Assembly: GCF_003046795.1 (NCBI RefSeq) | Contig: NZ_PZKN01000019.1 | Coordinates: 1-64,000, forward strand | From: Desulfonatronum sp. SC1 | GTDB lineage: Bacteria; Desulfobacterota; Desulfovibrionia; Desulfovibrionales; Desulfonatronaceae | Length of the DNA: 64,000 nucleotides | Direction: 5' to 3' | Part shown: positions 7,906 through 16,731 of the stretch, piece by piece | Layout of the letters: each line of letters begins with the position of its first letter | Numbering within the stretch: position 1 is the stretch's first letter | Translations under genes and position numbers: made by a program | Notes under the pieces: model-generated | What the model saw: only the letters and a program-made list of their open reading frames with translations | Databases searched by the model: none | What the model was told of the DNA's origin: nothing

Positions 7906-8165
7906 CAAGGGCTACTTCCACTTCCGGCTGATCCTTGCGGTCATCGGCCAATGCGTTCAACTCCAGATCTTCCAGCCTGTCCGGGCCTCGTAGGCCCGCG
8001 ACGGAACACAGCAAAAGGACGGTTTGTTCCGGTTCAAAATCGCCACGGCAAAGCCGTCGCCCGCCTCCACGCAAAGCCGTCGCCCGCCTCCACGGTCTTC
8101 ATGGGATTTTTCTTGAGTTCGGATATGCTGGCCGTATTATCCGCGAGAACAAGATTTGTCGGCAT
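7906..8165 (-). pseudogene. frameshifted StbD/RelB-type antitoxin gene
   Basis: From the ATG at 8165, preceded by AGGAGA, the reading gives MPTNLVLADNTASISELKKN, then PMKTVEAGDGFA, the expected start of a StbD/Phd-type antitoxin. A 23-bp tandem duplication (8048-8093) then shifts the frame and leads to a stop after about 43 codons. Removing one copy would restore FAVAILNRNKPSF and VPSRAYEA. A second frame change near 7983-7987 is needed to continue into DRLEDLELNALADDRKDQ. The gene therefore carries at least two inactivating changes, while the downstream toxin frame is open. Confidence 0.85.
8048..8093. repeat. perfect 23-bp tandem duplication inside the antitoxin gene
   Basis: The unit at 8048-8070 (GCAAAGCCGTCG, then CCCGCCTCCAC) is repeated without change at 8071-8093. 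Because 23 is not a multiple of three, it shifts the antitoxin frame. Perfect identity suggests a recent event, or a sequencing/assembly artefact. Confidence 0.9.
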
Positions 8166-8635
8166 GAGACGTCTCCTGTTTTATTTTTGTTCAAGACCTA
8201 AATATAAGACCTTGGAAAAAATCTCGTCAAGTTGGGGCCGGACTTATAACCATGCGGCCACAACAACCTAAGTGTTCAGGGGCAATAATCAACCCCTCCG
8301 TGCGACACGGTCGTATAAAAAAAGGCACTAAAATACGTCCCCTCGTGTCGTATACATCCGGACGCGTTTTGATATCATTCCTGTAAAAGTTTAATAGGAA
8401 AGCGCCGCGGCGAAGGCCCTGTCCGCTGAGGTGGAAGAGGCCCGTTGAGGTGCGAAAAAGTGGAAGAAAGGATAGTCTTCATCCGGATTTGCCTCTCGGG
8501 AATTCACGCAGATATCCCCAAGGGCAGGACTTGAGACGGAAGGACCAAATAACGGAGAAAGCCTTAAAAAATATCCACAAAAACCTGAATCCGTGGACAA
8601 TTGCGCGTCCATGGCGAGTCTGAAGACCTGAAACA
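8166..8635. other. intergenic region upstream of the sensor island
   Basis: This 470-bp gap separates the divergent antitoxin remnant and the first sensor kinase gene. It is AT-richer around 8180-8400 and contains facing CGACACG (8301-8307) and CGTGTCG (8344-8350) with the repeated word GTCGTATA, which could be an operator or part of a promoter. Nothing else could be assigned; the ORF on the minus strand (8391-8651) has no family features. Confidence 0.35.
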
Positions 8636-11600
8636 ATGTCGAAGCACCCAAAAACTCCTCTTCAATCCAACGCCACGCATGCCGACGTGCCGACTATCTA
8701 CAAACTTGGCAGTCGCTTGCGATATTTACGTTCAGTAAAAAACCTGACTCAGGCCGAAGTGGCGGAAAAAGCCGGGCTCAGCCTCCGGCAGATCAATCGC
8801 ATCGAGTGCGGGGCAAGATCCCCTTCTTTCCCGGCCTTGGAGAATATCAGTCAGGCCCTGGAAACCAACCTGCTCAACCTGTTCCTCTTTGCCGACGATA
8901 TCCTGGAAAACGACCCGTCAGGAGAACACCCGGGCTTCGCGGAGACTGGCGGCGCGTGGCCAGGCGACTACTGCACTCCCGTCTGGGTTGGGACATGGAC
9001 CTTGGCGTCTTCGGACGGCAGGCGGACAAATTGGAGTTCGGCCGTTTATTCCATGCTGGGATATCAGCCGTATTCCGTCAAACCCACGGCAAAACGCTTC
9101 CTCAAACACGTCCGCCAGGAAGAACACTCCGCGGTGCAAGAGTTCCTCGACAAAGCCGGGCAAGGACAAAAGATCAGCCTGGTGCTTCAGGTGAAGACAA
9201 AATCATTGAGTGAACGGACCTTGTGCATCAGTGTGGATACCCAGCGGACGAAAGCCGACGCACCTGAGAATGTTTTGCTGATTCTTCAAGATATTACGGA
9301 ATTTGGAGAACTTGCCAGGGCTCTTGTACACAACAAATGCGAATTGGAGGAGCATGTTCGCGAGAGGAACAGGGAACTGAGCCTTGCCGTTGAAAAGTAC
9401 CAATTCGAAGCGTTGGAGAGAAGTAAAGCGCAAGCTCGACTGCGCATAAGCGACCTGATGGTCTGGCATTCCTCGAACGCCCAGATTTTCGTGGACAAGA
9501 ACGGGATTATCGGCTCGGTAAACGCCGCTTATGAACGACTGGTCGGAGCATCCTCCCAACAGTTGCTGGGAAGAATTTATGCGGACTTTCTTGTCGAGCT
9601 GCTCAGCAAGAAGTTTTATGATCAAGAAGTGAGACCGCAGCTCGTCCGGGTTTCACGGTTGGGTGAAGCTGCGTTTTGGAAAGGTTGGGTGGAAGTCAAG
9701 CACCTGGGACGTCTTTTTCTGAGGATCAGCTACTCCCCTTGTTGGGAAGGCAAAGAGATTCTCGGTTTGGTCGTCACGATCCACGACTTGACGGCCCTCG
9801 TCACATCACAAAGAGAACGAGAGGAAAGTGAAACCAGATATCGCTCACTTTACGAAGACACTCCGGCCATGCTGCATTCCATCGACAAGGATGGAAAAAT
9901 CATCAGCGTCAGCAATCCGTGGCTTGAAAAGCTCGGTTATACCCGGGATGAAGTTTTAGGACGCCGCTCCGTGGACTTTTTCACGGAGGAGTCCAAATGT
10001 CGGGCTCTGGAAGAGAACATCCCGATTTTTTTTGAAACCGGTTCCGCAAAAGACCTGCCGTACCAAATGGTAACCAAGGACGGGCGGATACTGGACGTGT
10101 TGATGTCCGGCGTATCCGAGTTTGGTAAGGACGGTGTTTTCGTCCGATCCATGGCCGTCACCGCGGACGTTACGGAACGTCGAAAGACTGAAAAAGCGCT
10201 TCGGGAGAGTGAACAACGCTTCCGTGCATTGGCCGAAAACCTGCCGGTGCTGCTCAATGCCGGTACGAAAGACGCACGGTTTACTTATTGGAACAAGACC
10301 TCTGAAATCATTACCGGCTACTCCAAGGAAGAGGTGATCGAGAATCCCAAGGCCTTTGCCCTGATGTATCCGGACCAGGTTTATGCTGCGCGAATTTTGT
10401 GCGAATGGGAGGAAGCAGGGAGCGAGTTTACCAACAAGGAGATTGCGCTGACCGCCAAGGACGGAACAACACGCCACATCGTTTGGTCCAATCTGCCCCC
10501 GGAACTGAGCTACACCGGGGACGATGTCTGGGCCGTCGGCGTGGATGTCACGCGGCGCAAGCTGTCCGAGGAGGCGCTGATGCAGCGGGAGCAGCTTCTG
10601 GAAGTCGCTGCGTGCGCCACCCTGAATCTCTTGCGCGACGTGGAGTTGGGGCCATGCGTCACCGATATTCTGGCCTGTTTGGGGCAAGTCACCAACACCG
10701 ACCGGGTCTATGTATTCAGAGATCATGTGGATGAGGAAACCGGACTGCTCCTGACCAGCCAGACCTGGGAATGGGTCAACACGGGCATCGTGCCGCAAAT
10801 CGACAATCCGGACTTGAAAAACGTACCGTACCTAGAGGCTTGTCCTCGTTGGCGGCAGGCAATGGAGGCTGGAAAATGCATCTCAGGACATGTCCGACAT
10901 TTTCCGGATGAAGAACGAGGCCTTCTTGAGCCTCAAAACATTCAGAGCCTGCTCGTCGTCCCGATACATTCCGACGAACGGGTTTGGGGATTTCTGGGTT
11001 TTGATTCGGTGCGCACGGCACGCGATTGGACCTTCGCGGAAGAAAACGTCCTGCGCATCGTGGCCTCGGCCATCGGAGCGGCAATCGCGCGCAAGGCAAA
11101 CGAAACATTCATCAAGCAGCAGGCCGAGACAACGAGTCGGGTCAAATCCGCCTTCCTGGCCAAGATGAGCCACGAAGTCCGCACTCCTTTGTCCGGCATT
11201 ATGGGTCTGACGGACATGCTTTTGGACACGCCGCTCAGTCCGGAGCAGCGGGAGTATCTCGAACTTGTCCGGAATGCCAGAAGCAGGATGCTCACCCTGA
11301 CCACCGACATCCTCGATCTCTCAAAAATCGAGGCCGGCAAGCTGGAACTGAAAGACGCGGCCTTCGAGCCGCGCCGGACAGTGGAGGACGTTGGTCATTT
11401 GTTGGCCGGCCAGGCCCACAAAAAGGGCCTGGACCTTGTCTGGGACGTCAATGCAAAAGTTCCGCGCCTGCTCGTGGGGGATGAGGGGTGTCTGCGACAG
11501 GTGTTGTTGAATCTTGCGGTCAATGCCCTGAAGTTCACCGACCAGGGCGTGGTCGTCGTCCATGCGGGCCTGGAAGAAGACCGGGCGAACAAAACTCTGC

Positions 11601-11851
11601 TGCGCTTCACGGTCAGGGACACGGGTCCCGGCATTCCTCCGGACCTGATCTCCGACCTGTTTTCCCCGTACAACCAGGTCGGCAAGACGTCTCGTCATGG
11701 GGGGACCGGGCTGGGCCTGGCCATTTGCAAGGAACTGGTGGAGTTGATGGGCGGTACTATCGGGGTGGAAAGCACCGAAGGTCGCGGTTCCATCTTCTGG
11801 TTCACGGCGTGGTTCAAGAAGGAGCCGGAACCAAAGACGGACTCCGCGTAG
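8636..11851 (+). CDS. XRE-type HTH / multi-PAS / GAF sensor histidine kinase
   Basis: 1071 residues, no membrane segments, so cytoplasmic. Order: a Cro/C1-type helix-turn-helix at about 20-85 (LGSRLRYLRSVKNLTQAEVA, KAGLSLRQINRIECGARSPS); a PAS-like region 105-225; a coiled coil; three further PAS domains (about 270-395, 400-520, 525-650); a GAF domain at about 655-815; a dimerisation/phosphoacceptor domain with MSHEVRTPLSGIMG (His846); and an HATPase domain with N box NLAVNALKF, G1 DTGPGIP and G2 GTGLGLAI. There is no receiver domain. Fusing a DNA-binding HTH to a complete kinase is uncommon; the protein may bind DNA itself or use the HTH for dimerisation. The start lacks a strong Shine-Dalgarno sequence. 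It is the first gene of a plus-strand signalling run. Confidence 0.9.
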   Translation: MSKHPKTPLQSNATHADVPTIYKLGSRLRYLRSVKNLTQAEVAEKAGLSLRQINRIECGARSPSFPALENISQALETNLLNLFLFADDILENDPSGEHPGFAETGGAWPGDYCTPVWVGTWTLASSDGRRTNWSSAVYSMLGYQPYSVKPTAKRFLKHVRQEEHSAVQEFLDKAGQGQKISLVLQVKTKSLSERTLCISVDTQRTKADAPENVLLILQDITEFGELARALVHNKCELEEHVRERNRELSLAVEKYQFEALERSKAQARLRISDLMVWHSSNAQIFVDKNGIIGSVNAAYERLVGASSQQLLGRIYADFLVELLSKKFYDQEVRPQLVRVSRLGEAAFWKGWVEVKHLGRLFLRISYSPCWEGKEILGLVVTIHDLTALVTSQREREESETRYRSLYEDTPAMLHSIDKDGKIISVSNPWLEKLGYTRDEVLGRRSVDFFTEESKCRALEENIPIFFETGSAKDLPYQMVTKDGRILDVLMSGVSEFGKDGVFVRSMAVTADVTERRKTEKALRESEQRFRALAENLPVLLNAGTKDARFTYWNKTSEIITGYSKEEVIENPKAFALMYPDQVYAARILCEWEEAGSEFTNKEIALTAKDGTTRHIVWSNLPPELSYTGDDVWAVGVDVTRRKLSEEALMQREQLLEVAACATLNLLRDVELGPCVTDILACLGQVTNTDRVYVFRDHVDEETGLLLTSQTWEWVNTGIVPQIDNPDLKNVPYLEACPRWRQAMEAGKCISGHVRHFPDEERGLLEPQNIQSLLVVPIHSDERVWGFLGFDSVRTARDWTFAEENVLRIVASAIGAAIARKANETFIKQQAETTSRVKSAFLAKMSHEVRTPLSGIMGLTDMLLDTPLSPEQREYLELVRNARSRMLTLTTDILDLSKIEAGKLELKDAAFEPRRTVEDVGHLLAGQAHKKGLDLVWDVNAKVPRLLVGDEGCLRQVLLNLAVNALKFTDQGVVVVHAGLEEDRANKTLLRFTVRDTGPGIPPDLISDLFSPYNQVGKTSRHGGTGLGLAICKELVELMGGTIGVESTEGRGSIFWFTAWFKKEPEPKTDSA

Positions 11852-11933
11852 CCGGAGCGGCTGAGCAGAAAACGGATTTTCGGGGTTTCTGTCGCATCGA
11901 TGCCGTGAACCCTTTGCAACAAAGGAGGAACGT

Positions 11934-13709
11934 ATGATTGCCGGACTAAAAGCAAGTCCATTCGCAGCTCTCTTTCTCCTCCTGCTCCCCTTCGTTTCGC
12001 CGGCCTGGGCTGTCATCCCCCGGGCCGGCCCGTCCCCGCCGTCCGAGAATCCGCGGGTTCTGATCCTGATCGGCCCGCAGTACGGGCTGCCCATGCTGGA
12101 GGCCGTCATCCCCCCGTTGGTAGGCATGTTGACGGACGGCGGGTTCAGTCTGGACGACATCTTCGTGGAATTCCTGGATCTGCACCGCCATGGCGATCCG
12201 GAACACCGCTCCACGATCCTGGCCCTGCTCCGGCACAAGCTGACGGGCTCGCGCGGCGGCCTGATCATCGGCGTCAACCAGGGCGCCGTGGATTTCGTGA
12301 CCCAAGAGGGCGCGGACCTTCTTCCCGACGCGCCCATGCTCATTCCCATCCTGGAAAAGCAGCCTGACTGGCGGAACGCCTCCCGCATGCTAATCACCCT
12401 GATCTCCCGTCAAGACGCCGAAGGCACGCTGCGCCACGCCCTGGATCTTTTTCCCGACACCAGGCGGGCAGTGCTGATCATGGGCAAGGATGATCACAAA
12501 GCACCTTTTGTGGAGCCGATATCCAAGGCACTGGCGGCGTTGCCGCGACAACTGGAAGTCGAGACCACGGCCCACCTTTCCTGGGATGAAATGCTGAAAC
12601 TGGTTGCGAACCTCCCTCGAGACGCCATTGCATTTTATGGGTCCTACTTTGAGGACACCACCGGTCGCTCCTTCGTCCCGGCCGAGGTGGCGGGCAGGGT
12701 GGCGGAACAGGCCAACGTCCCGGTCTTTGCCTTCCGGGACATGCACATCGCCCAAGGACTGGTGGGCGGTTCCGTGGCCGTCACCTCCGATCTGGGCCGG
12801 CAGGCCGGGCGTATCGCCCTGGACTATCTGCAAGGCCGCCTCCGGTTGACCCATCCGGTGACGTCCTTCGACGTCCGCAACGTTCCCCTGTTCGACTGGC
12901 AGCAGCTCCAGCGCTGGGGCGCGGACAACCGGAAATTGCCGGAGAACACGATATTCCTGAACAGGCCGACCTCTTCTTGGGATGAGCACATGGACGCCGT
13001 ATTTGTTGCGGTGGTCAGCTTTATCGTCCTGCTTCTGCTGACCACCGCGTTGATTGTCGTCAACCGCCGCCAAAAGACGGCCCTGACCCGGCTCAGGCAA
13101 GCCGAGGGGGATCTGCGCAAGAGCGAGGAACAGCATCGCCGACTGTTCGAAACCATGACCCAGGGCGTGATTTATCAGGCCGCGGACGGGGCCATTATCT
13201 CCGCCAACCCGGCCGCGGAGCGGATTCTGGGCCTGAGCTTGGACCAGATGCAAGGCAAAACGTCCATGGACCCGCGCTGGAAGATGATCAAGGCCGTCGG
13301 CAGCGAGGTGCCTGGAACCGAACACCCGGCCATGATCGCGCTGCGCACCGGGGAAACCGTGGGGCCGGTGGTCCGGGGCGTGTTTCATTCAGAAAAGAAC
13401 GCCTATATCTGGTTGTCCATCACCGCCATCCCGCTGTTCCGAGCAGGAGAATCCAATCCTTTCGAAGCCTATGCCACATTCAACGATATTACGCGACAGA
13501 AAATGCTGAATGATCAACTGGAACAGCACGTCCGGGACATGGAGCAGCGTTATGGGGAGCTGGAATCATTCCGAAAGGCATCCGTGGGGCGCGAACTGGA
13601 TATGATCGCGCTCAAGCGCCGGATCAACGAGCTGTCCCGGCAACTGGGCCGGGCCGAGCCCTATGACCTGGGCTTTGCGGACGCCCTTCCGAAGGATGAG
13701 CGATCATGA
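11934..13709 (+). CDS. membrane sensor protein: ABC-type periplasmic binding domain, TM, PAS; no kinase domain
   Basis: 591 residues. A signal peptide (FAALFLLLLPFVSPAWA) precedes a periplasmic region at about 40-345 resembling the ABC-substrate-binding family PF04392 (RVLILIGPQYGLPMLEAVIP, FAFRDMHIAQGLVGGSVAVT). A membrane segment VFVAVVSFIVLLLLTTALIV follows, then a PAS domain (LFETMTQGVIYQAADGAIIS) and a C-terminal coiled coil (ERYGELESF-like heptads, ALKRRINELSRQLG). There is no HisKA or HATPase domain. Its stop overlaps the start of the 926-residue kinase gene by 4 bp (ATGA), so the pair are translationally coupled and probably work as a split receptor. AAAGGAGG lies just before the ATG. 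Confidence 0.85.
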   Translation: MIAGLKASPFAALFLLLLPFVSPAWAVIPRAGPSPPSENPRVLILIGPQYGLPMLEAVIPPLVGMLTDGGFSLDDIFVEFLDLHRHGDPEHRSTILALLRHKLTGSRGGLIIGVNQGAVDFVTQEGADLLPDAPMLIPILEKQPDWRNASRMLITLISRQDAEGTLRHALDLFPDTRRAVLIMGKDDHKAPFVEPISKALAALPRQLEVETTAHLSWDEMLKLVANLPRDAIAFYGSYFEDTTGRSFVPAEVAGRVAEQANVPVFAFRDMHIAQGLVGGSVAVTSDLGRQAGRIALDYLQGRLRLTHPVTSFDVRNVPLFDWQQLQRWGADNRKLPENTIFLNRPTSSWDEHMDAVFVAVVSFIVLLLLTTALIVVNRRQKTALTRLRQAEGDLRKSEEQHRRLFETMTQGVIYQAADGAIISANPAAERILGLSLDQMQGKTSMDPRWKMIKAVGSEVPGTEHPAMIALRTGETVGPVVRGVFHSEKNAYIWLSITAIPLFRAGESNPFEAYATFNDITRQKMLNDQLEQHVRDMEQRYGELESFRKASVGRELDMIALKRRINELSRQLGRAEPYDLGFADALPKDERS

Positions 13710-16486
13710 CGCATGCACCCCGGGAACGACCAGAAATCACGCTGCGGATATTTCTTGCGAGGTTGATCTGGGTGTCCCTGTTGCCCCTGCTGCTGATGGG
13801 AGCATGGCTGGCCTGGGACAGCAAGCGTACGGCGTTGATGAAGCAGGAAAACAGCGCGAAGCGTCTGGCAAGCACGTTCATGACCACAATGGACGCGTAC
13901 CTGGATGCCCGGAAGCGGGCCCTGAACCTGCTGGCCGCCACGCCCATGCTGGACGATCCGGCGCGGTGGCCGGAATTTTATGCCCTGGCGCAATCCTTTC
14001 AGCGCTTTTTCGACGGCCATGTCATCCTGGCCGAGGCGGACGAGCCCATGCGCATGCTTTTGAACACCCGGGCTCCCCTGGGGGCGCAACTGCCGATGCT
14101 GCCCGGGGCGGACCGACAATCCACCGTTTCCATGGCCATTGCCCACGGCAGGCCCGCGGTGGGCGACATTGGTTTCTGCCCGGTGGACGGAGAGCCGTTG
14201 AACTGCATTGCCGCTCCAGTGGTGCGAAACGGGAAAATCGTCTTCGTGCTGCTGAGCACCTTTGCAACGAGCCTGCTCCAGGAGCAGGCGGACCAGTTTG
14301 AACTGCCCCCGGATTGGGCCATGTACCTGCGGGACGGCTCCGGGAACGTCATCGCTCAACGCCTGCCGCCTGAGTTTGACGTCGGACGGGACGCATCGCC
14401 GGAAAGACGTTTCGTGGTCCAGTCGACTGTGGGCCCCTGGTTCGTGGAAATGGTAATCCCGGACAGGGTCTGGCTTTCCTTGCGCGCCCAGTACGCGATT
14501 CCGATACTCCTGGGGTTGTTGGCCACCACCATGGTCGGCGTGCTGGGAGCAAGGCTTGCCGGCAACCGGCTGCAGCGGGCCGTGGCCTCCCTGGTCGGTC
14601 CGCCGCCGACCAAACCGGCGGCCCGGATCGTCGAGATCGAAAAGGTGCGTCGGCTGCTTGCCTCCACGCAGGGGGAACTGCGTCAAAGTGAACTGTACTT
14701 CCAACGATTGTTTGAAGACGCCCCTGCCGCCCTGGCCCTTTCCAACCAGGAAGGGGTTATTCTCAGCCGCAATACACGCTTTGACGAACTGACCGGCTAC
14801 TCCGCGGACGAGACATCCACCTGGGCCGAATGGTGGTCCCGCGTCTGCCCCGAGCCTGAGCTTCGGACCAAGGTTCTGGCAGACTGGAAATCCACCATCG
14901 CCACTCCTGACGCAACCCCGGTGGAACACCGGATTCGGCGCAAGGACGGAGCTGAGCGCATTGTTCAGCTTTTCTCCGTGGGATTCAACAGCGGGATACT
15001 GTGCAGTTTTCTGGATGTCACGGAACTGCGCCGGGCGGAAAATGAACTGCGCGCACGTCAGGAAGCCAAACTGGAACACCACGCCGAGATGCGCCTTGCC
15101 CTGCTCAACCAGATGCAGGACGCCAACGCGGCCCGGGAGCGTGCCGAAACGGCCTTGGCCGCGCTGCGGGAATCAAATCAACGGCTAGCGGCATTCCTGC
15201 GGGTCAGCCAGGCCGTTTCGTCGTCATTTGAGCGGCATGTGGTCATGCAGTCGCTTGTGGACAATGCGGCCAAGGCCATGAACCTGTCCAACGGGGCGAT
15301 TTACCTGAAAGAAGACGAGACCATCCGCCTGGCCGCCTCGTCCCCCGCCCTGTCCGAGGATTTTCCGGAACACTTCCGCCGCGCACCGCTCCGCGCCCAC
15401 CCCCATGTTGCCCGGACCCTGGCCTCGGGCGGGCCGGTGTTCGTGGCCGACGCGGCTACGGCGCCCTTCACGCCGGAGGAGGCGGAAATCGCGCGGTCCC
15501 TGGGCCTGCGCTCGGTTCTCTATCTGCCTGTCCTTCTGCAAGGCCATGCTCTCGGCGTAATGATCCTCTCGGATGTTGCCAAACCACGCACGTTCCACGC
15601 GGAAGAGGTCACACTCCTGCAAGGGTTCGCCAATCAGGTCGCGCAGGTCATGGACTCTATCCGCCTTTTCGAAGATGTCCAAAACCACGCGGTGCAACTG
15701 GAGCAGGAAATCGGCCAGCGCAAGGAGGCCGAAGAAGCGCTTCAGTTGCTCAACCAGGAGCTTGAAGAGCGCGTCCGTCAGCGCACGTTGGAACTGGAAG
15801 GGGCCATCAAGCAGCTTGAGGCGTTTAGCTATTCCGTGTCCCATGATTTGCGCGCACCGTTGCGGGGGGTGACCGGACTGACCCGTATTCTACTTGACAA
15901 GCACGCCGCGGGACTTTCCGAGGAGGGCCGGAAACTGTGCGCCATGATCACGGACAACGCCATGGCCATGGGCCTGCTGATCGACGACTTGCTGCAGTTT
16001 TCCCGGGCCGGTCGCAAGGCCCTGCACGTTTCGCCCATTGATATGACGGCCATGGTCCGGGCGGTCATCGATGAACTGAGGTTAACCGAAGACGCGGCCC
16101 GGGTGGATTTTCAGGTGCAGGACCTGCCCCCCGCCGAGGCTGACCCGGGCCTGTTACGCCAAGTCTGGCAGAATCTGCTGGCCAATGCGGTCAAATTTTC
16201 ATCCAAACAGGAACGTCCCGTGGTCCAAGTCCGCGCGGAGCGGAAAGACGGACAAATGGCCTACCATGTCCAAGACAACGGCGCGGGATTCGACATGCGG
16301 CATGTACACAAGATTTTTGGTGTCTTCACGCGCCTGCACTCCACCAAGGATTTCGTGGGCACGGGCGTCGGGCTGGCCATCGTCCAGCAAATCATCACGC
16401 GCCACGACGGCCAAGTCAGGGCCCAGGGCGAGCCGGACAAGGGTGCGACGTTTTCGTTCACGCTGGGCGTCGGGCGGGACAAGTAG
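13706..16486 (+). CDS. membrane sensor histidine kinase (periplasmic sensor, PAS, GAF, HisKA, HATPase)
   Basis: 926 residues. TM1 is at about 17-38 (LIWVSLLPLLLMGAWLAW), followed by a periplasmic sensing region of about 230 residues, and TM2 is at about 258-280 (AIPILLGLLATTMVGVLGA). The cytoplasmic part has PAS (LFEDAPAALALSNQEGVI), a coiled coil, GAF (SLVDNAAKAMNLSNGAIYL through the QVMDSIRLFED end), a phosphoacceptor with SYSVSHDLRAPLRG (His713), and HATPase boxes NLLANAVKFSSK, DNGAGFD and GTGVGLAIVQ. The SVSHDLRAPL form is typical of phytochrome-like kinases. It begins inside the stop codon of the preceding kinase-less receptor, which implies a functional pair. No cognate receiver is attached; candidates are the REC proteins downstream. 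Confidence 0.9.
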   Translation: MTHAPRERPEITLRIFLARLIWVSLLPLLLMGAWLAWDSKRTALMKQENSAKRLASTFMTTMDAYLDARKRALNLLAATPMLDDPARWPEFYALAQSFQRFFDGHVILAEADEPMRMLLNTRAPLGAQLPMLPGADRQSTVSMAIAHGRPAVGDIGFCPVDGEPLNCIAAPVVRNGKIVFVLLSTFATSLLQEQADQFELPPDWAMYLRDGSGNVIAQRLPPEFDVGRDASPERRFVVQSTVGPWFVEMVIPDRVWLSLRAQYAIPILLGLLATTMVGVLGARLAGNRLQRAVASLVGPPPTKPAARIVEIEKVRRLLASTQGELRQSELYFQRLFEDAPAALALSNQEGVILSRNTRFDELTGYSADETSTWAEWWSRVCPEPELRTKVLADWKSTIATPDATPVEHRIRRKDGAERIVQLFSVGFNSGILCSFLDVTELRRAENELRARQEAKLEHHAEMRLALLNQMQDANAARERAETALAALRESNQRLAAFLRVSQAVSSSFERHVVMQSLVDNAAKAMNLSNGAIYLKEDETIRLAASSPALSEDFPEHFRRAPLRAHPHVARTLASGGPVFVADAATAPFTPEEAEIARSLGLRSVLYLPVLLQGHALGVMILSDVAKPRTFHAEEVTLLQGFANQVAQVMDSIRLFEDVQNHAVQLEQEIGQRKEAEEALQLLNQELEERVRQRTLELEGAIKQLEAFSYSVSHDLRAPLRGVTGLTRILLDKHAAGLSEEGRKLCAMITDNAMAMGLLIDDLLQFSRAGRKALHVSPIDMTAMVRAVIDELRLTEDAARVDFQVQDLPPAEADPGLLRQVWQNLLANAVKFSSKQERPVVQVRAERKDGQMAYHVQDNGAGFDMRHVHKIFGVFTRLHSTKDFVGTGVGLAIVQQIITRHDGQVRAQGEPDKGATFSFTLGVGRDK

Positions 16487-16512
16487 CGAGATTAAAACGA
16501 CAAGGAGCAACC

Positions 16513-16731
16513 ATGCCAGAACCGATATGGGTATTGATCGTCGAGGGTCTGCCCACGAATTCAGTCATCGTGGGGCAGACTCCAACCGTGACCCACCACA
16601 AGCACATCCCCAACACCACAGTGACCACCCACACCCTGCCTGGCGACCTGGAAAGATTTCTGGCCGCCGAAATGGGCGACTACCTGAGAGAGCAAAGCCA
16701 TGAAGCATCGAATTTTGTTCGTGGACGATGA
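16513..16731 (+). pseudogene. internally deleted remnant of a REC-containing hybrid kinase
   Basis: A 72-codon ORF whose start (MPEPIWVLIVEGLPTNSVIV) parallels the start of the hybrid kinase at 21462 (MPEPTKILIVEDLPTDAMLV), including the upstream GGAGCAAC. Its second half (VTTHTLPGDLERFLAAEMGD, then YL) parallels that kinase's last receiver domain (VTAHTQPGDREKFLAAGMDD, then YL). About 600 codons between the two are missing. The acidic pocket (VEDLP in the paralogue) has become VEGLP, so no phosphotransfer is possible. It runs 32 bp into the next gene. It is best read as the scar of a large internal deletion in a tandem paralogue. Confidence 0.82.

Noticed and set aside
7820-8074. 84-codon ORF as a separate antitoxin gene
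   Set aside because: It starts inside the duplicated 23-bp unit in the wrong frame; only its later part (DRLEDLELNALADD) matches antitoxin sequence, so it is a piece of the frameshifted gene.
8391-8651. 86-codon ORF on the minus strand upstream of the HTH kinase
   Set aside because: Overlaps the kinase start, has no Shine-Dalgarno and no family resemblance.
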